Positions 20,216 to 33,100 of a stretch of 64,000 bases of DNA are shown piece after piece. Every line of letters begins with the position of its first letter. The stretch's first letter is position 1. Made by a program: the position numbers and the translations under genes. The notes under the pieces were generated by a model that did not search any database, was not told the origin of the DNA, and was given only the letters and a program-made list of their open reading frames with translations. This DNA comes from Patiria pectinifera (taxonomy: Eukaryota > Echinodermata > Asteroidea > Valvatida > Asterinidae), in the NCBI GenBank assembly GCA_029964075.1, contig CM057147.1, positions 23,519,513 through 23,583,512 of the forward strand, given 5' to 3'.

Positions 20216-21779
20216 TGGCTGCTTTTTCCATTATTGTGGCCGTATGAGGGCGCACTTCCTCACGTTCGCTCGATCTTTCGATGCTTGCAAACGAGATCAT
20301 TAATATTGTGTGATCTCACAGATAATTTTGTATAATTATATGTGGGATCAGATACTATAAGACCTGGGTCAGGTATTGACAACAGTTTTAGAAATGGTAT
20401 GGGGGAGGGGAATAAAAAAATCGATTGCATGTATTTAGTAAAGCTGAAAAGAAAATTTACCTTGAGGCTAGGTCTTAATTTTTAATTTGTCTCGATCAAG
20501 CGAATTATAAATCTTCGCCTTGCTCATGAGTTCGGTGCTGGCAGGTGGTGGCGCTATTTCTGTACGAATTTGTGTTGTTTCCAAATAACGCTTTTTATAT
20601 ATTGGAGAGGAACCTGTAATTTTTCTGGTCTAGAGAATTTTTGGGCATTTGTAGGGTGGTTTTGAGAGGTTTTTTTTACCGTATAATGCAGCAGTTTATA
20701 AATGTGGTAATATTGTTTCCATTTCTTCATTTACAGCCTAACGTCTCCACCTAAGGATCAGCGATTTCTGCAAAAATACCTAGGGACCAACCCAATCCAA
20801 CCCAACCCCCCAAATTGATGAAAAAATGAAATTAACAAATTAATGAAATAAAACAAAGAGGATAAACCAAGCTTGCAATCGACGTGTTTCTGTCTTGCAG
20901 TCTGGCTTGCAACACGTCAGGTGCGAGTGTTTTTCCCTGTTTCTTTGGGAAGAAAGTACATTCAATGGCATGGTATGCAGGAAGTCGTTCTCAAGTTGGT
21001 TTCGGGACATAAACACTTACTTTGTTTGAAATTTGCACAGAAGAGGCATATCACGGTTTGGCTTCAAGCGGAGGTAGTGGTTGTGGGGGAGGGGTGGGGG
21101 AGGGGGGTTAGCTGTGTACGCTGAGGCACGTTCCGCGGGAAGAAACGTTGGAATCTATGCTTTCTCTTGCATTCTGTGGCGTTTAAAGATAAAACGTCAA
21201 AAGTTTGAGCTCACCTTCTATATTTCTCTGTTGTGTCGGGCTACTGGTATTTAGTTTTATATTATTCCTTTTATTTATTTCCTTTATATTTTTGCCTAAG
21301 GCCTTAGAGGGGGGAGTAACAAACAAAAGCCCCTCGTGTCCCCGAAAGATCCGCTACTAGACTGTACCCACATACATGTCCCATTATTCCGATGAACTGT
21401 TATTTTCTTTTTCTTAGAGCCGTTTACAAATTTTACACAACCTCTGCGATTTTTCAGTACATGAGGATTGAGGGGGGTGGGGAGTGGGGATCTCGCGTTT
21501 AACACATTTTTGGTTTTATGTTTGCCGCTATCTCCACAACATTAAACATTGTAAAGCCATCCACTACACCCCTGCTTAATATGAAAAATATTAAAATTCA
21601 GCCGTGGTCGGTCGTCCCCTCTCTAGTATCTTTGGTCGTTCTCATAGACATAAAGAACCTATGGTCGTTCTAGTGTTGGAAAGATTTTAGTCTAGCGCCC
21701 TCTCTAGTCCAGTGTCGAAATTATCACTTTGTGATTGTGCTGTGCAGCTGTTTATATTTAGCATGCACGCACAAGTGAA
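20216..21779. other. Intergenic, no gene recognised
   Basis: No convincing coding or RNA features. A G-rich stretch at 21070-21115 and pyrimidine tracts are present. Confidence 0.5.
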
Positions 21780-22005
21780 GTAGATAGAGCGGGCGCCGGG
21801 TGTGTATAACGCGGATTTATATCGTTTTACCTTGTAAATCAAAGTCTCGAAACACCGGTTTCCATCATGTAATCAGAGGTCAGGAAGGCCAGTATTGTCA
21901 GTGAGGATTTGGGAATGTCGAGAAGTGAATCTGATTTGATTTCGATGGGGACGGGCGTTGGAAAGGCCCGGTGATAAGTGGACGGGATGGCAGAGAATGG
22001 GACAG
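21780..22005 (+). other. Candidate non-coding first exon upstream of the GAS2-like gene
   Basis: A moderately GC-rich stretch ending in a strong donor (GACAG followed by GTGAGTAC from 22006), on the coding strand of the GAS2-like gene and 4.1 kb upstream of its acceptor candidate. No protein is recognised. It could equally be a chance match; transcript data would decide. Confidence 0.2.
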
Positions 22006-25000
22006 GTGAGTACAGTACAGTACGCTGTATGGCCGGCCGGCTGTACATGTGTGGTGTTTTGTATCACAATTTTATGTTTGTCTTGGGTCTCGGCCTGTTC
22101 GATCCAGGCTGTGGACTGTGTTACGAACGTTTCAACAGATTTATGTTGCTTTGGTGTAGAACCTTGTAATGTTTTATTTGTGAATTGCAGTTTTTGTAGA
22201 AGATCGCAATATGATATTTTGTAATAATGATAATGATTTCATTTATCAATGTGTTTATTAATTTGATAGTCTTTGCCATATTCACCCTAAATTCAAGTAA
22301 ACGTGAAATAATATTAGGCCTATTGCAGATTTGCATGGAGAAATCGGAGCAACACTTATTAAACTTACCCCCTAAAAATTATAACTTTGTGCATTTTACT
22401 TTTTTAGTCATGGGAGGCTTTTTTTCCGTAAATTTTTGTAAGGAAGACGTTAATTTTACATTACAATTTTACATTACAAAGTAACAATAGGAAAATTGAA
22501 AGAAGTGTTAGAAAGTATGGTATATTTGAAATATCCTTTGATGATGGGTTACACAAACTAATGAAATTTCAGTTTAAAACAATATATATTTTGTACAAAC
22601 TTATTATTTACTAGAAGAAAAAAAGGCCCTTAGGCTTTGCACATACGGTGAAAAGGTGAATTTTGTTTTTGGTCATTTCCTGTCCAGTGCTGTAATGTTT
22701 TGAAACTCAGTAAGTTTGAAGTCATATCAGATGAAGTGATCTGTTGGCGTGTACAGTGTACATCCTTCCTATTGAGATATAAATCCGGGTAATAGTGGTT
22801 TGATAAACTTCCAGTACTAGGAAGTGATACCCTACGATGCTGTGTACCATACTGCGAGCATTCAGTTCATTAAAACTTGTCATGCATGATAAGGTACCAC
22901 ACTACGGGAGATCAAAGTGTTCATGATTAGAAAACTTGGTGGAATTGTTACACCCCAACTATTCCATAGTCCTCACTGCCTTCCTTCTTGTTCTGAATAT
23001 CGTAGGAGTAGCATCAGGTCAAAGCCTGTGGAGCCTTTTCAAGCCATAACTGGCGAACATCTCTTCCTCGATGCTCAAAGCATGATTCTTCAAAATGTGC
23101 ACTGCGCAAATGAGAATGTTTGGACAGGTCAAGCTATTTGGCCCTCGTCAGCCACACTTTCTGAGTAAAAAAAAGGGGTCCAGCCTCACTTTCCGAGTCC
23201 AGTAGCAACACAACTGCATGGCATTATCGGCGAAAAACTTTCACAAATCAATGAAAACTTTCTCGACCCATTGAAAACACACGTACCGGTACATGTGTCA
23301 ATGGCGATGGACAATCCTAAAGCCGGCAGTACGCTGCATGAATATGGCCGGTCGGGTTCACAGATGACGTCACAGAGGAGTTACCACTTGATGGGCGGGG
23401 CTAGCCTCCTCTTGACTTTAAAACTTTTTTTAAATGCTTAAACAAAATACAAAATGGCAAGACACGCAGTTATGTTTCAAAAACTAAATTTTGAACATCG
23501 AAATACACAAAAAAAAATTCATTGTTCCTTCAATTTACCCTTTAAGTTGGGACCGTTCCAAATAAAGTTTTTTTTTGGACCGATGGTCTAGTTGGGGCAT
23601 AACAAACTCATTCAAGTGTGGCACTCTCAGTTCCCTGTGTTAAAATTGGAAAAGTTTTAAAACTGGAAATGTTTTCCCTTATTCTCACATTTTGCTAAGA
23701 TGCAAAAAATGGCATGTCTTTAAACAGATTTTACTCAGATTGATAAACAGTGTAAACTTAACAGCCCAAATGTTGCTGATGTGTTGCAAAAATTTGCCAT
23801 AGCTTGTGAGTCTTCCTACACTAACATTTTCTTTCACCATTAGCTCATTCACTTTACATGTAAATGAATGGGTTCCATTGTAATGCAAAGTTTTAACTAA
23901 AATGGACTACCCAGTCCTTCTGATTTGAAAATCACAGGCATGTGGAAAAAAGGCACACCTGGATTTGTCTAGGTGTGTGTTTTTTCTAGGTGTGTGGTTT
24001 TCTAGGTGTGTGATCTGTGGTCCAGGGAAATTCAGGCGTGCAATTATTCACACTTCTCGGGAAGCTTTTAGGCTAAGTGTGTGGTTTTCTAGGTGTGTGA
24101 TCTGTGGTCCAGGAAAATTCAGGCGTGAAATTATTCGCACTTCTCGGGAAGCTTTTAGGTGTGCGATGGTGTGGGGGTGTGATCGCACGCCTCAAATCAG
24201 AAGGACTGGTAGACTACCCTCATAAAAGATTACAATAAATTAAATGTATCAGAAGTCAGAGGGAATTTAACAAATCAGTAGGATTATTTCCAAATTTTTT
24301 GAAGCATATTTTAGGATGTAAATTTTACCAAAATAATATAGGCCTATTTTTCACCCATGTTGCTGAATCATTTTCTGTCTTTCTGAGTACATGAAGCTCT
24401 TCGTCATGATTCATGGTCTTTGATTAATGCAGGCACATTGAGTTCCTGGGCTCGGGCCTAGGATATTCCCTAGTCATAAGGGAGTGGCCCCTGATTGTAA
24501 GGAAGGGCTTTCCCCAGTCTCAGGAAAACTCAATCCATTTAGGATCCGATCACTTACTGGCCAAGTGACATCACCGCTCCCTGCTCTCTGAAACTGAAAG
24601 ATTTTCCGAACATTACAAAGAGGTCCTACTGGAGACTGAAGTACATGTATAATCCCAAAAAAAAGTTTGAGCAAGAACTATAGTTAATCACAAACTTCAC
24701 TGAACACGTTAGTTGATTATTGTCGGACTAGTCTACGTCGTTGACTATTCCGACCCAGAAGGTTAGTAGCATTGTTTGTTATCAGTAGCCATCATTATGT
24801 GCACTAGAGACTGGAGAGTGGAGAATTTATGATGACATTTTACAGTATTTCAACCAAAGTTCATTCCAACTTTGCTGGTAGTGTGCAGGAGTAAGTTAAT
24901 GCTAGTCCGTTTACTGTTGGTTCTTGATCAAGCTGCTGCGATCCGATTGCTGGAATCAGTTCCATTTGGTAACACGCACATTGACCTTTTTATTTCATCA

Positions 25001-26145
25001 GAGAAAACCGTAGAAAGTCTCATGATCAAAAATCTAACCTCTGGTCTTATCAGCCGTGAATGAGTTTGTTTTGCAGCCGTGACATGATTATCAAAGTATC
25101 ATTATCACACTTTGGAATGCAAAGGTTACAGTCGTGTTTGCTGTACAAAGTTTGTTTTGCTTGTGTGTCCCTTGTTTGTACTTGTGCGTTTCTGTACCAC
25201 TGTCATTTTGGGATCAAAGTTTAAGGCACTCTAATTTTGCTGTGATTTATTTTATTTCTGATATTTGTTTTACTCGATATGGTATTCTTACGTGCCTGTT
25301 TACATGTACACTTGTAGTTGGTGTGAATTAATCAGTTAGGCTATATTCAATTCCATAGGTGGTGGATAAGCGGAGCTGTGGCGATACAAAAACTGTGTCT
25401 GGTGAAAAGGCAAAACATCTGGAAGCATCATAATAGGTGAATGGGAGTTTTGGACACCCTGCTTGGGACACGGCTTTGTTCAGCTTCGTCACGCTTCTGA
25501 ACAGGACCTCCACGCGTCAACGAGCGCTACAATCGGCATTCTCTGGACTCTTGACAGGGGTTGGTACACAGAGAGTTGGTCAAGTAATAACCCAATTAAC
25601 ACACAGTGATTGTGTCTGCATTTACTGATCTACCAGTACAACCTACTACACACCTTCAGTGTCTTCTATACTCAACTGGTTCATTTCTGGACCTGAAAGG
25701 GGCCCCCCCCCCAGTTGTGCAAATTAAAACTGTGCCCAGTGTGCTGGGATCTGGCTTGGGATTATCTCTTAATACAGCTTGGTGATAATTGGGATTAGTA
25801 AGTGACGACAATTCGTTTTGATGCCACGCGCTGAAGCGCCTCTTCACTGATCAACTGGAACTGCTGACATGCGGATGATGGTCAACGGTCGGTGTGCTGT
25901 GTGCAGTCAGCTGTCCTAATGACGATGTTTCCTGCTGCTTTGGATGCATGTGTGAATGTCGGTGTACGCAAATTCACAGAACCACAGCTAGTGATTCAGT
26001 GTTGAAAATAAACAGACACATTCATTTATTTTACGGCAAAGAATTCTGCAGTTTAATAATGGTTTTAGGAGAGCTGAAGGCGACAAGAAGACGGTAGACC
26101 ACTTTCTACATCTACTCTGAATTCTAAAGCTATTTTTTTGACCAG
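22006..26145. other. Region upstream of the GAS2-like gene, no exon recognised
   Basis: Contains the 304-bp MITE at 23908-24211 and a poly-C run at 25707-25716. If a non-coding first exon exists upstream, this would be the first intron and could hold regulatory DNA. Confidence 0.4.
23908..24211. mobile_element. 304-bp MITE with an internal 95-bp tandem duplication
   Basis: Ends TACCCAGTCCTTCTGATTTG (left) and the complement of TACCAGTCCTTCTGATTTGA (right), with GAC on both sides as a possible 3-bp target duplication (23905-23907, 24212-24214). The interior has two near-identical units, about 23990-24078 and 24079-24165, rich in AGGTGTGTG. The 86-codon frame through it is a repeat artefact. 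Confidence 0.8.
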
Positions 26146-26178
26146 CAACCCTCACCAGACTGTAACTTGTTTTGAATT
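26146..26178 (+). promoter_or_regulatory. Possible splice acceptor and 5' UTR just before the GAS2-like ATG
   Basis: A pyrimidine-rich run ending TTTTTTTGACCAG (to 26145), or a second AG at 26158, could be the acceptor for the exon carrying the start codon, implying an upstream non-coding first exon. This rests on sequence consensus only. Confidence 0.3.
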
Positions 26179-27165
26179 ATGAACTCTCTGCAAAGTCTCG
26201 GTCGGGATGGCTCCCGCACGCCGGACTTCGAAGACCCGTACGACTCGCGCTACGAGACCAAATGGGAAGCGACCCCAATCAAGCCCTTCAAGACCCAGAA
26301 TGAGTACCTGTATGCGATGGTGGAGGACCTGGCCGAGTGGCTCAACAACCTCTATGCCCTGGAAACCAGCCCGGACAACTTCTTTGAGAAGTTGGAGACG
26401 GGCGCCGTGCTCTGCCAGCACGCCAACAACATGCGCCGGGTGGCCATCGAGTACCGGCAGATCCACGGCACCAATGAGAAAGACATCGTCATAAATGACA
26501 ATGACATCAAGTTCCGTTTGGATGCCAAGGAAGGGTCCTTCAATGCCCGAGACAACATTAGCAACTTCATCTCGTGGTGTCGGCACTGTCTGAACATCAA
26601 GGATGTCTTGCTGTTCGAGTCGGACGACCTGGTGCTGCGCAAAAACGAGCGTAGCGTCATCCTGTGTCTCCTGGAGGTTGCGCGACGGGGAGGCAAAGTC
26701 GGCATGCCCGTGCCGCTGCTGGTGCAATTTGAACAGGACATTGAGCGTGAGATCAATGCTGGCTTGATGGAGCGCACATCCGAGTTCGGCGTCCACTCAG
26801 AAGCCGACTCGGAACCATCCGTCGAGCCAGCCTCCCCTACCAGCTCAGCCACCACCACCGACATTGATCATGAGCTGGGCTCGGGGTCGGACGCGGACCA
26901 TGAAATGGACTCACAGCGATCTGAATCTCCGGACCTCAGCAGTCTAAATGGCATCAACCATAACAACAACCCGTCCTCCATTCCGTCCCGGATGCGAAAG
27001 GGAAGTAAGAAGTCGCGTCTGCCGAAGCCCTTGCCTCAACAACCTCGGTCTCGTGGAACAGATGGGTACGGGGGTGCTGACATTGATGCGATATCTGAGC
27101 AAGATCTAGGCCCACCACCTCAGGTCATGTTGGAGCCAGAAATACTCAAGTCTCTTCATGAAAGG
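26179..27165 (+). CDS. GAS2-like exon with the whole CH domain
   Basis: Starts at the ATG at 26179, the first Met of a frame that immediately precedes conserved CH sequence (stop codon TGA in frame shortly upstream; A at -3). It ends LKSLHER at 27165 before donor GTGAGT. It is GC-richer than its surroundings, as expected for coding DNA. The minus-strand frames over 26152-26864 are shadows. The whole CH domain in one intron-free exon is notable. Confidence 0.92.
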
Positions 27166-30100
27166 GTGAGTGAATTTTTTGTTTTTTGTTTTTTGTTTTT
27201 CTTTCCAGCTGTATTTTCTCATCCAAGACCAATTCATGTACATTGACTTTGAAAGAAATCAAAATTGAATGGTCTTAAAACCTGTTTTAATTTGTTTTTA
27301 TTTTTTTTGTAGGCCTAACTCTTTATTTGTTAAAGTTTCTTTCCCTGGCAGGTTTATTGTATTTTCTCATCCAACACCAATTCACGCATGTATACATGTA
27401 CCCACATTGACTTAGCTAATGAAAGATATCAACATTGAGTGGTCTTAAAAACTTTTTTTTTTTTTAACTCTTTTTTTCATTGCAGTAGTTGAATTGACAA
27501 ATATTTCCAACAGGTTTTCTTGCAAAATGACATCAGTTAAAATCCCTATTCCATCGGCTACCACAGTCTTAGACAGATATTTAAACTGTGACAAGACAGT
27601 GTTACTATGAGGGGTTTTGGCACAGTACAGTTCTGTGCAGGAAAAATGGAAAGATCTTCTAAAGATCAGAGCAGAATTTTAAAACGAATTTAAATTCCTT
27701 GTAATATGCCAAAGAACTTCCTGTAACCATTGAGGAATTTGTATTCCTCCATGCTGGAATACTTGATATTGTACATGGAAGGAATTTAAGAATTTTTTTT
27801 TTTAAAGCGAAAACACAACTCCACAGGACAAACAGAACAACGACATATGGATCAGGCAGACTTCAAAACTATCAACAAAACGAAATTATGCTCTTAAAGT
27901 CAAATTTCATCGTTCGCTTGTCCCATATCAATTCCATAGGTAATTGAAGTGCTATGTGAATATGGGATCATACAAATATAAAAACAACAGTACCAGAGAC
28001 GATGAAGTGAAACCCAATAGACGAGACTAGTTGGTGTTATATTACCTTGGCAACAGATCTGATGGGACTTAAGATGCTTATAATTTGGGTTTGTCTTTTG
28101 TGCCACCTGCTGTGAACCTGGGGGAACGACTTGGCGTCATCTGGGTGTTGTCTCCAACAGTTTTTAATAATAATAAGACCTCAGACTTCAATGACAGGCT
28201 TATTGGGGTGAATCTACCGCTTTCAGTTGGACAGATGTTAAAATAGAACACTAAATTGCATTTTTTGTGAGCTTGCTGCATTGCATGTGATGGTTTCAAT
28301 TGCATCGTGGGGTCAAATTTCCAATAACATAGATCATGTGCAAGGCTAGTATTTCAGATATTTCACCAGTAAATATTTTTACTAATTTGAAAAACACACA
28401 TTGCCACTTTTCAAATGAAAAAAAGACAACACTCATTTGAGAAAAGTTTACTGTATTTCATGTATTATGTTCTCATTAGCCGTATGGAGGTAAAGATGAG
28501 CACTCAACTTTGTCAAACAGGACTTGAGATGTACATGTACTGGTAGTATTTGAAATTATGAGTACAAACAACCACTACGTGTAGACAGATGGTCAAACTT
28601 TAAGTGATCAAAGGAAGCGCAAGACTATAGTGTTGAAATCACTAGAACCTGCAGCAAACAAAGAACAAACTCATTCCAGCTGCATCGTGAGTATTTTCAA
28701 GCCCTGCTCGCCCCTAATAAAGTTATATTCACACTGCTTTAACGACCTGTTCTTTACTTGGCTGTTACTGTACTTGCCAATAAATTACAGAATCTGATTA
28801 TCCACACAATACAGGCTTAATCCGTCCCACCTGTCAGTTGAATAAACTTTTCAACAAACAAAAGTTGGAAAATAATCTGCATGCAAGCCGAGATTTTAGT
28901 CACACTACCCCTTGTGAAGAAAAATGGTAAAAAAAAAATTATAATTGTAATGGATGTAGGGTTCTGTTGTTTCTGGCACCGGATATTCTATAGGTTGGGG
29001 TTGAGGGTACAGGGTACAACAGGTCAGAGAGTTGGACCGTGGGATGGTTTTTTTTGTTCAGATGAGAATGTATTTTGTTACCAAATTTGTTCAGGGTCAG
29101 AGGTTTTCCTCAGGATAATTTGTTGTTTTGTTGCAGTGGAGTTTAAAGGAGGCCTATTTGGACAAGTAAAACAGTTTGGAAAATTACTCAGGAGTACCGG
29201 TATATCGATGGTTTCGAAATATGATTACAGTTCTGTGAATTGTCCAAAACCAAAAAAATTAGGGTGAGGTGTACATCATGTACATGTATGTTGGAGAAAG
29301 TGTTAACAATTTCTCTCTGTTTAGGAGTGCACAAAGGTATCAGAATATGTACAATGTATACGTATGTAATTTATGCCTAAATCTGTTTCTCCTACGCCCA
29401 CGACCATTTTTGTTTTGCAATTTTGAAACTTGTTTTTTTCCTCCGGCATTTGAAATTTGCTGTTGTTGCCATGCCAACATTTTACCTTGAACTTCGGATG
29501 AAATGTAAGTGTTAGTTTAAAAAATTTACTGTATTGGCTTGATAGAGTTAAGAGTTTGTCCTATCAAAATAGAACGATTGAATGTAAAAATGTCAATAAA
29601 GGAAGCTATAATACTGAATACCTACGGTATGTACCATAGCTGGAGCAGAGGAGTTGTGGACACAGAGGAACGGCGATCTGAAGGTTTATGAATGTCAAGT
29701 ACAAGGAACCAAGGGTGCAACCTCATATCAGGGCCGGCCATGCAGTCCAAGGTGGTTCGTTTGTTATCAGTCTGTTATCGCAGTAACAACCACTGGGGGG
29801 AAAACAGGGGTAACCAAACAAGAAAGGTGTGAAGCCAAACAATAGCACTGAATGGCCGTCCACTGGGAGTCAACACGGACTCTGGCATGTGCAATGGTCC
29901 ATTCAGACCATTTAAGGACAATTTTTAGTATTGTTTTTTTTTCTTCAGGAAATGGTTTGTTTGCAGACCCTCACGCCAAGAGTTGAGTACCCCTGGCATG
30001 CAGCCAATTTTGATCTCCCCCCCCCCCCAATTTGTGAGGGAGAATGTACATTGTAGAGGGGGCAGTGGTTGACTTTTGATCAGGGGTCATGGGTTTGCGT

Positions 30101-33100
30101 TTGCCCTCTGACCTTGACTTGTCTGCGTGGGTCCTCTTCATTGATTTTCATTGTCTGTTCCCTCCCCTAAAGCTTCATCTGTCTGTATTTGAATTGCATT
30201 ATGGAAGTCCTTGGCATAATTTTGTTAAACCCCCCCCCCTCCCCTCCCAACATATTGGAAGAAATCATCTTTTGAAATCTGTGGAGCATCTGTTCAAGTT
30301 TTATTTTGAAGTAAGTCCATTTTACATATGTACCGGTGTATGTATAAAACTTGAAATGTTGGAACCAAATGTATATTTTTTTGCAGCCAAATTCAAAATG
30401 GTTGATATCTTACTATCTGAATTCCGTGTCTGTTTCTGTTTTGAAATTTAATATTTAAGTTCATGCCTATCAACATCCTTTCCATGATATTTTTTTAAAC
30501 AAATCATATCAAAACCAAGCAAGCCCAACCTTTATTTAAAAAAAAAATCATAGCCTTGGGCTTATGAGTGTTTAAGCACCCCTTGCAAACTACCAGTATA
30601 CATTTATCCCTGACCCTTTCGTTCCCCTAGGGTTAAGTGTCCTGTTCTACCCACCAAAGCCAACCATTCATATTCTCTTCATAGACACTTTGAATGGGGG
30701 TGAATTGATATTTTGACAAGCGGCTTGCCCCGGGGCAGTACAACCAAATTCTGCATTCAGATGGCTTGCTCTTGAAAAACGTCCCCATACAAAGATCTTC
30801 GTTGTAACTGTGTTCAAAAGGAGTTTAGTGCATTAACCCTCCTGTGACAAATTTGTCCTTCGCAGTTCCCGTGGGAGTTGTTGGGTTTGTCTTTTAATTT
30901 GCCTTCCTGTCTCATCAATGAAGTTTTGTAAGGGTGTACTTGTAGCTTTATTCCCAGACAATAACTGCCCATGCTTGCCGGACTAATATAAAGGTGTTAT
31001 TGCCAGGAATTTGTGGCCAAGTGATTAAGAGGAGGTGTCATGTTTCTGTGAATGAAATTTGCACTTGGGAGATATTTTTCCCTTTTTTATAAATTATTTT
31101 AAAGCAATTTAAAGTTGAAGGCCTGCTTGTATTAAAGGTGTGTGTATCTGTCCATGTATCTGGGCAGTTCCACAATGTCAGTTAAACATTTTGGACAACT
31201 CAACAGAGTGCGTGATAAAGTTTTAATCGAAAAGGGGATTTTATTTTGTTATAAAATGTATTGATCAGTTACTAAACTACAATGATTTAAAAAAGAAAAT
31301 TATTCATCCAACTTTTTGCTATAGTAAAAATTGGCTTGAAACGCCATGTTGTTGGTCATACTCAGACAAATTAATTTTAGTGTGTAGGCCTACTTATTAA
31401 TGAATTTTACAGTTCAGAGTAACAGCTGAACAGTTGAACATTGTTAAAAATAAACTATATTTCGACAAAACACAGATGATCAGCTTCAAATTACATGTAC
31501 CGGTACATATGTTTCATTTAGGTATTTGGGTTTTTTTAATTTTGGGCATTTAGATTTAAAATTCCGTGGAATTGCACAATAATGAAATAAACCAGAGATT
31601 TTATGACCAACAATATTCAATTATTGTACAACATAGGCCTATAACTTGTACACATACAGTGAATGACAGACTTTCCTAGAAAAAAAAGAAACGATCACGT
31701 AGGCACTGAAGATCACACCCACGAATAATTATTCTCCGCTCCTGAAGACGTCACCGCAGTCCTGTCTGTCGTTTCATCTCTCTGCTGCTGCCCCAGCTCT
31801 GTGCGTCTGCCGAGGCCTGTTTTTAGGACGGGGAATATTCTCGTTGAGTGATGTCGGTCTTTGCCGCAAGGTTTTTAGCATAAGTTATTGGCTCGTATAG
31901 GACGTGATTGAGCATTTCCACTGTGCCGGCCAGGTGACTGTTGTATGTTTCAGATTCCTGCACCATGACAAATCGTCAATCTTCCTTGTACGTGAGGTTT
32001 TAAAAGGGCTCGTGTTGTACATAGAGAAGGTGTTGCCAATAAACCCCAAAATTAAAAAGGACATAATATATACGTACATGTACATTGAAGATCCTTGGTC
32101 CATCACTAGTCTACTTTTTAAAATAGAATTACAGTATGTGTATTTTTCATGACGTTTTATTTCATTAGCTGTAATTTAACTGTGCAATAGGTTAAACATT
32201 AATTAAAAAGTTGTAATTTTGCATAAATTTTAATATTGAAAGTTGGGATGCTCATACAAAGTTCACATGCAGAATTTCAATCCTGAATATTTTTGCCAGC
32301 GTGTTTTATTTACTTAATTCTACCGACCGGTACCTGTATGAGACAGCTGAAAGAGAGGGGGCATTTTTAGAAAATTCTAAAATTACAGGTATTTCTTCAA
32401 AAAAAAGAAAAAAAAGAGAGAAATCACCCAGGCATCAATCTACGGGCGGCAGTGATGCATGGAGTGACGTTTTGGCCAGTCATGCAGTGATATTTGTTTG
32501 CAGTGTTTCCATAGTAACATATTTTGCATACCTTCAGACAGATTCATGAATGAAGTGCAAGTGCTGCGGTGTATTGTGGGATACGCATGCCTGATGCCTC
32601 AGTATTTAAAAAGCTACCAGTGATACAAATAGTAACGTGGTATTCTTCTTTTGGGCCGAGGGCGGGGTAAAATTGTAAAAACTGGCAGTGATGTGTGACG
32701 GCATTCACTAGTATCAATACAAACCATCAGTGATATTTTACCATTCAAAAACATCACTTGTAAAAACAAGTTGTATTTTGGGTACAATGATCAAATATTT
32801 AATTGCGGTAAACCGTTCAGGTAACTTCCATTGTCATCACTTTTCACTGTGCATGCTAACCTTCACATTGTTGAAGTGTTCACATTTTGAATTTGGTAAC
32901 CGGCGCCCAAAACTGACTGACAAAGTATACAGGTTTGAAATCATAACTTGGTGTCCCTAACTTGATACTGATAGTCAATCAGGCACCCATTGCTGAAAAA
33001 AAGTATTTTTACAAACGTGTACATTTTGTTACAACCATTTAGCAAAATCCTGAACACCTGAATGTTCTGCCATTTGTATCTAGGTCAGTTTTGCCCATGG

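Noticed and set aside
26152-26864. Minus-strand frames of 214 and 170 codons over the CH exon
   Set aside because: Shadows of GC-rich coding DNA on the plus strand, where the CH domain is clear.
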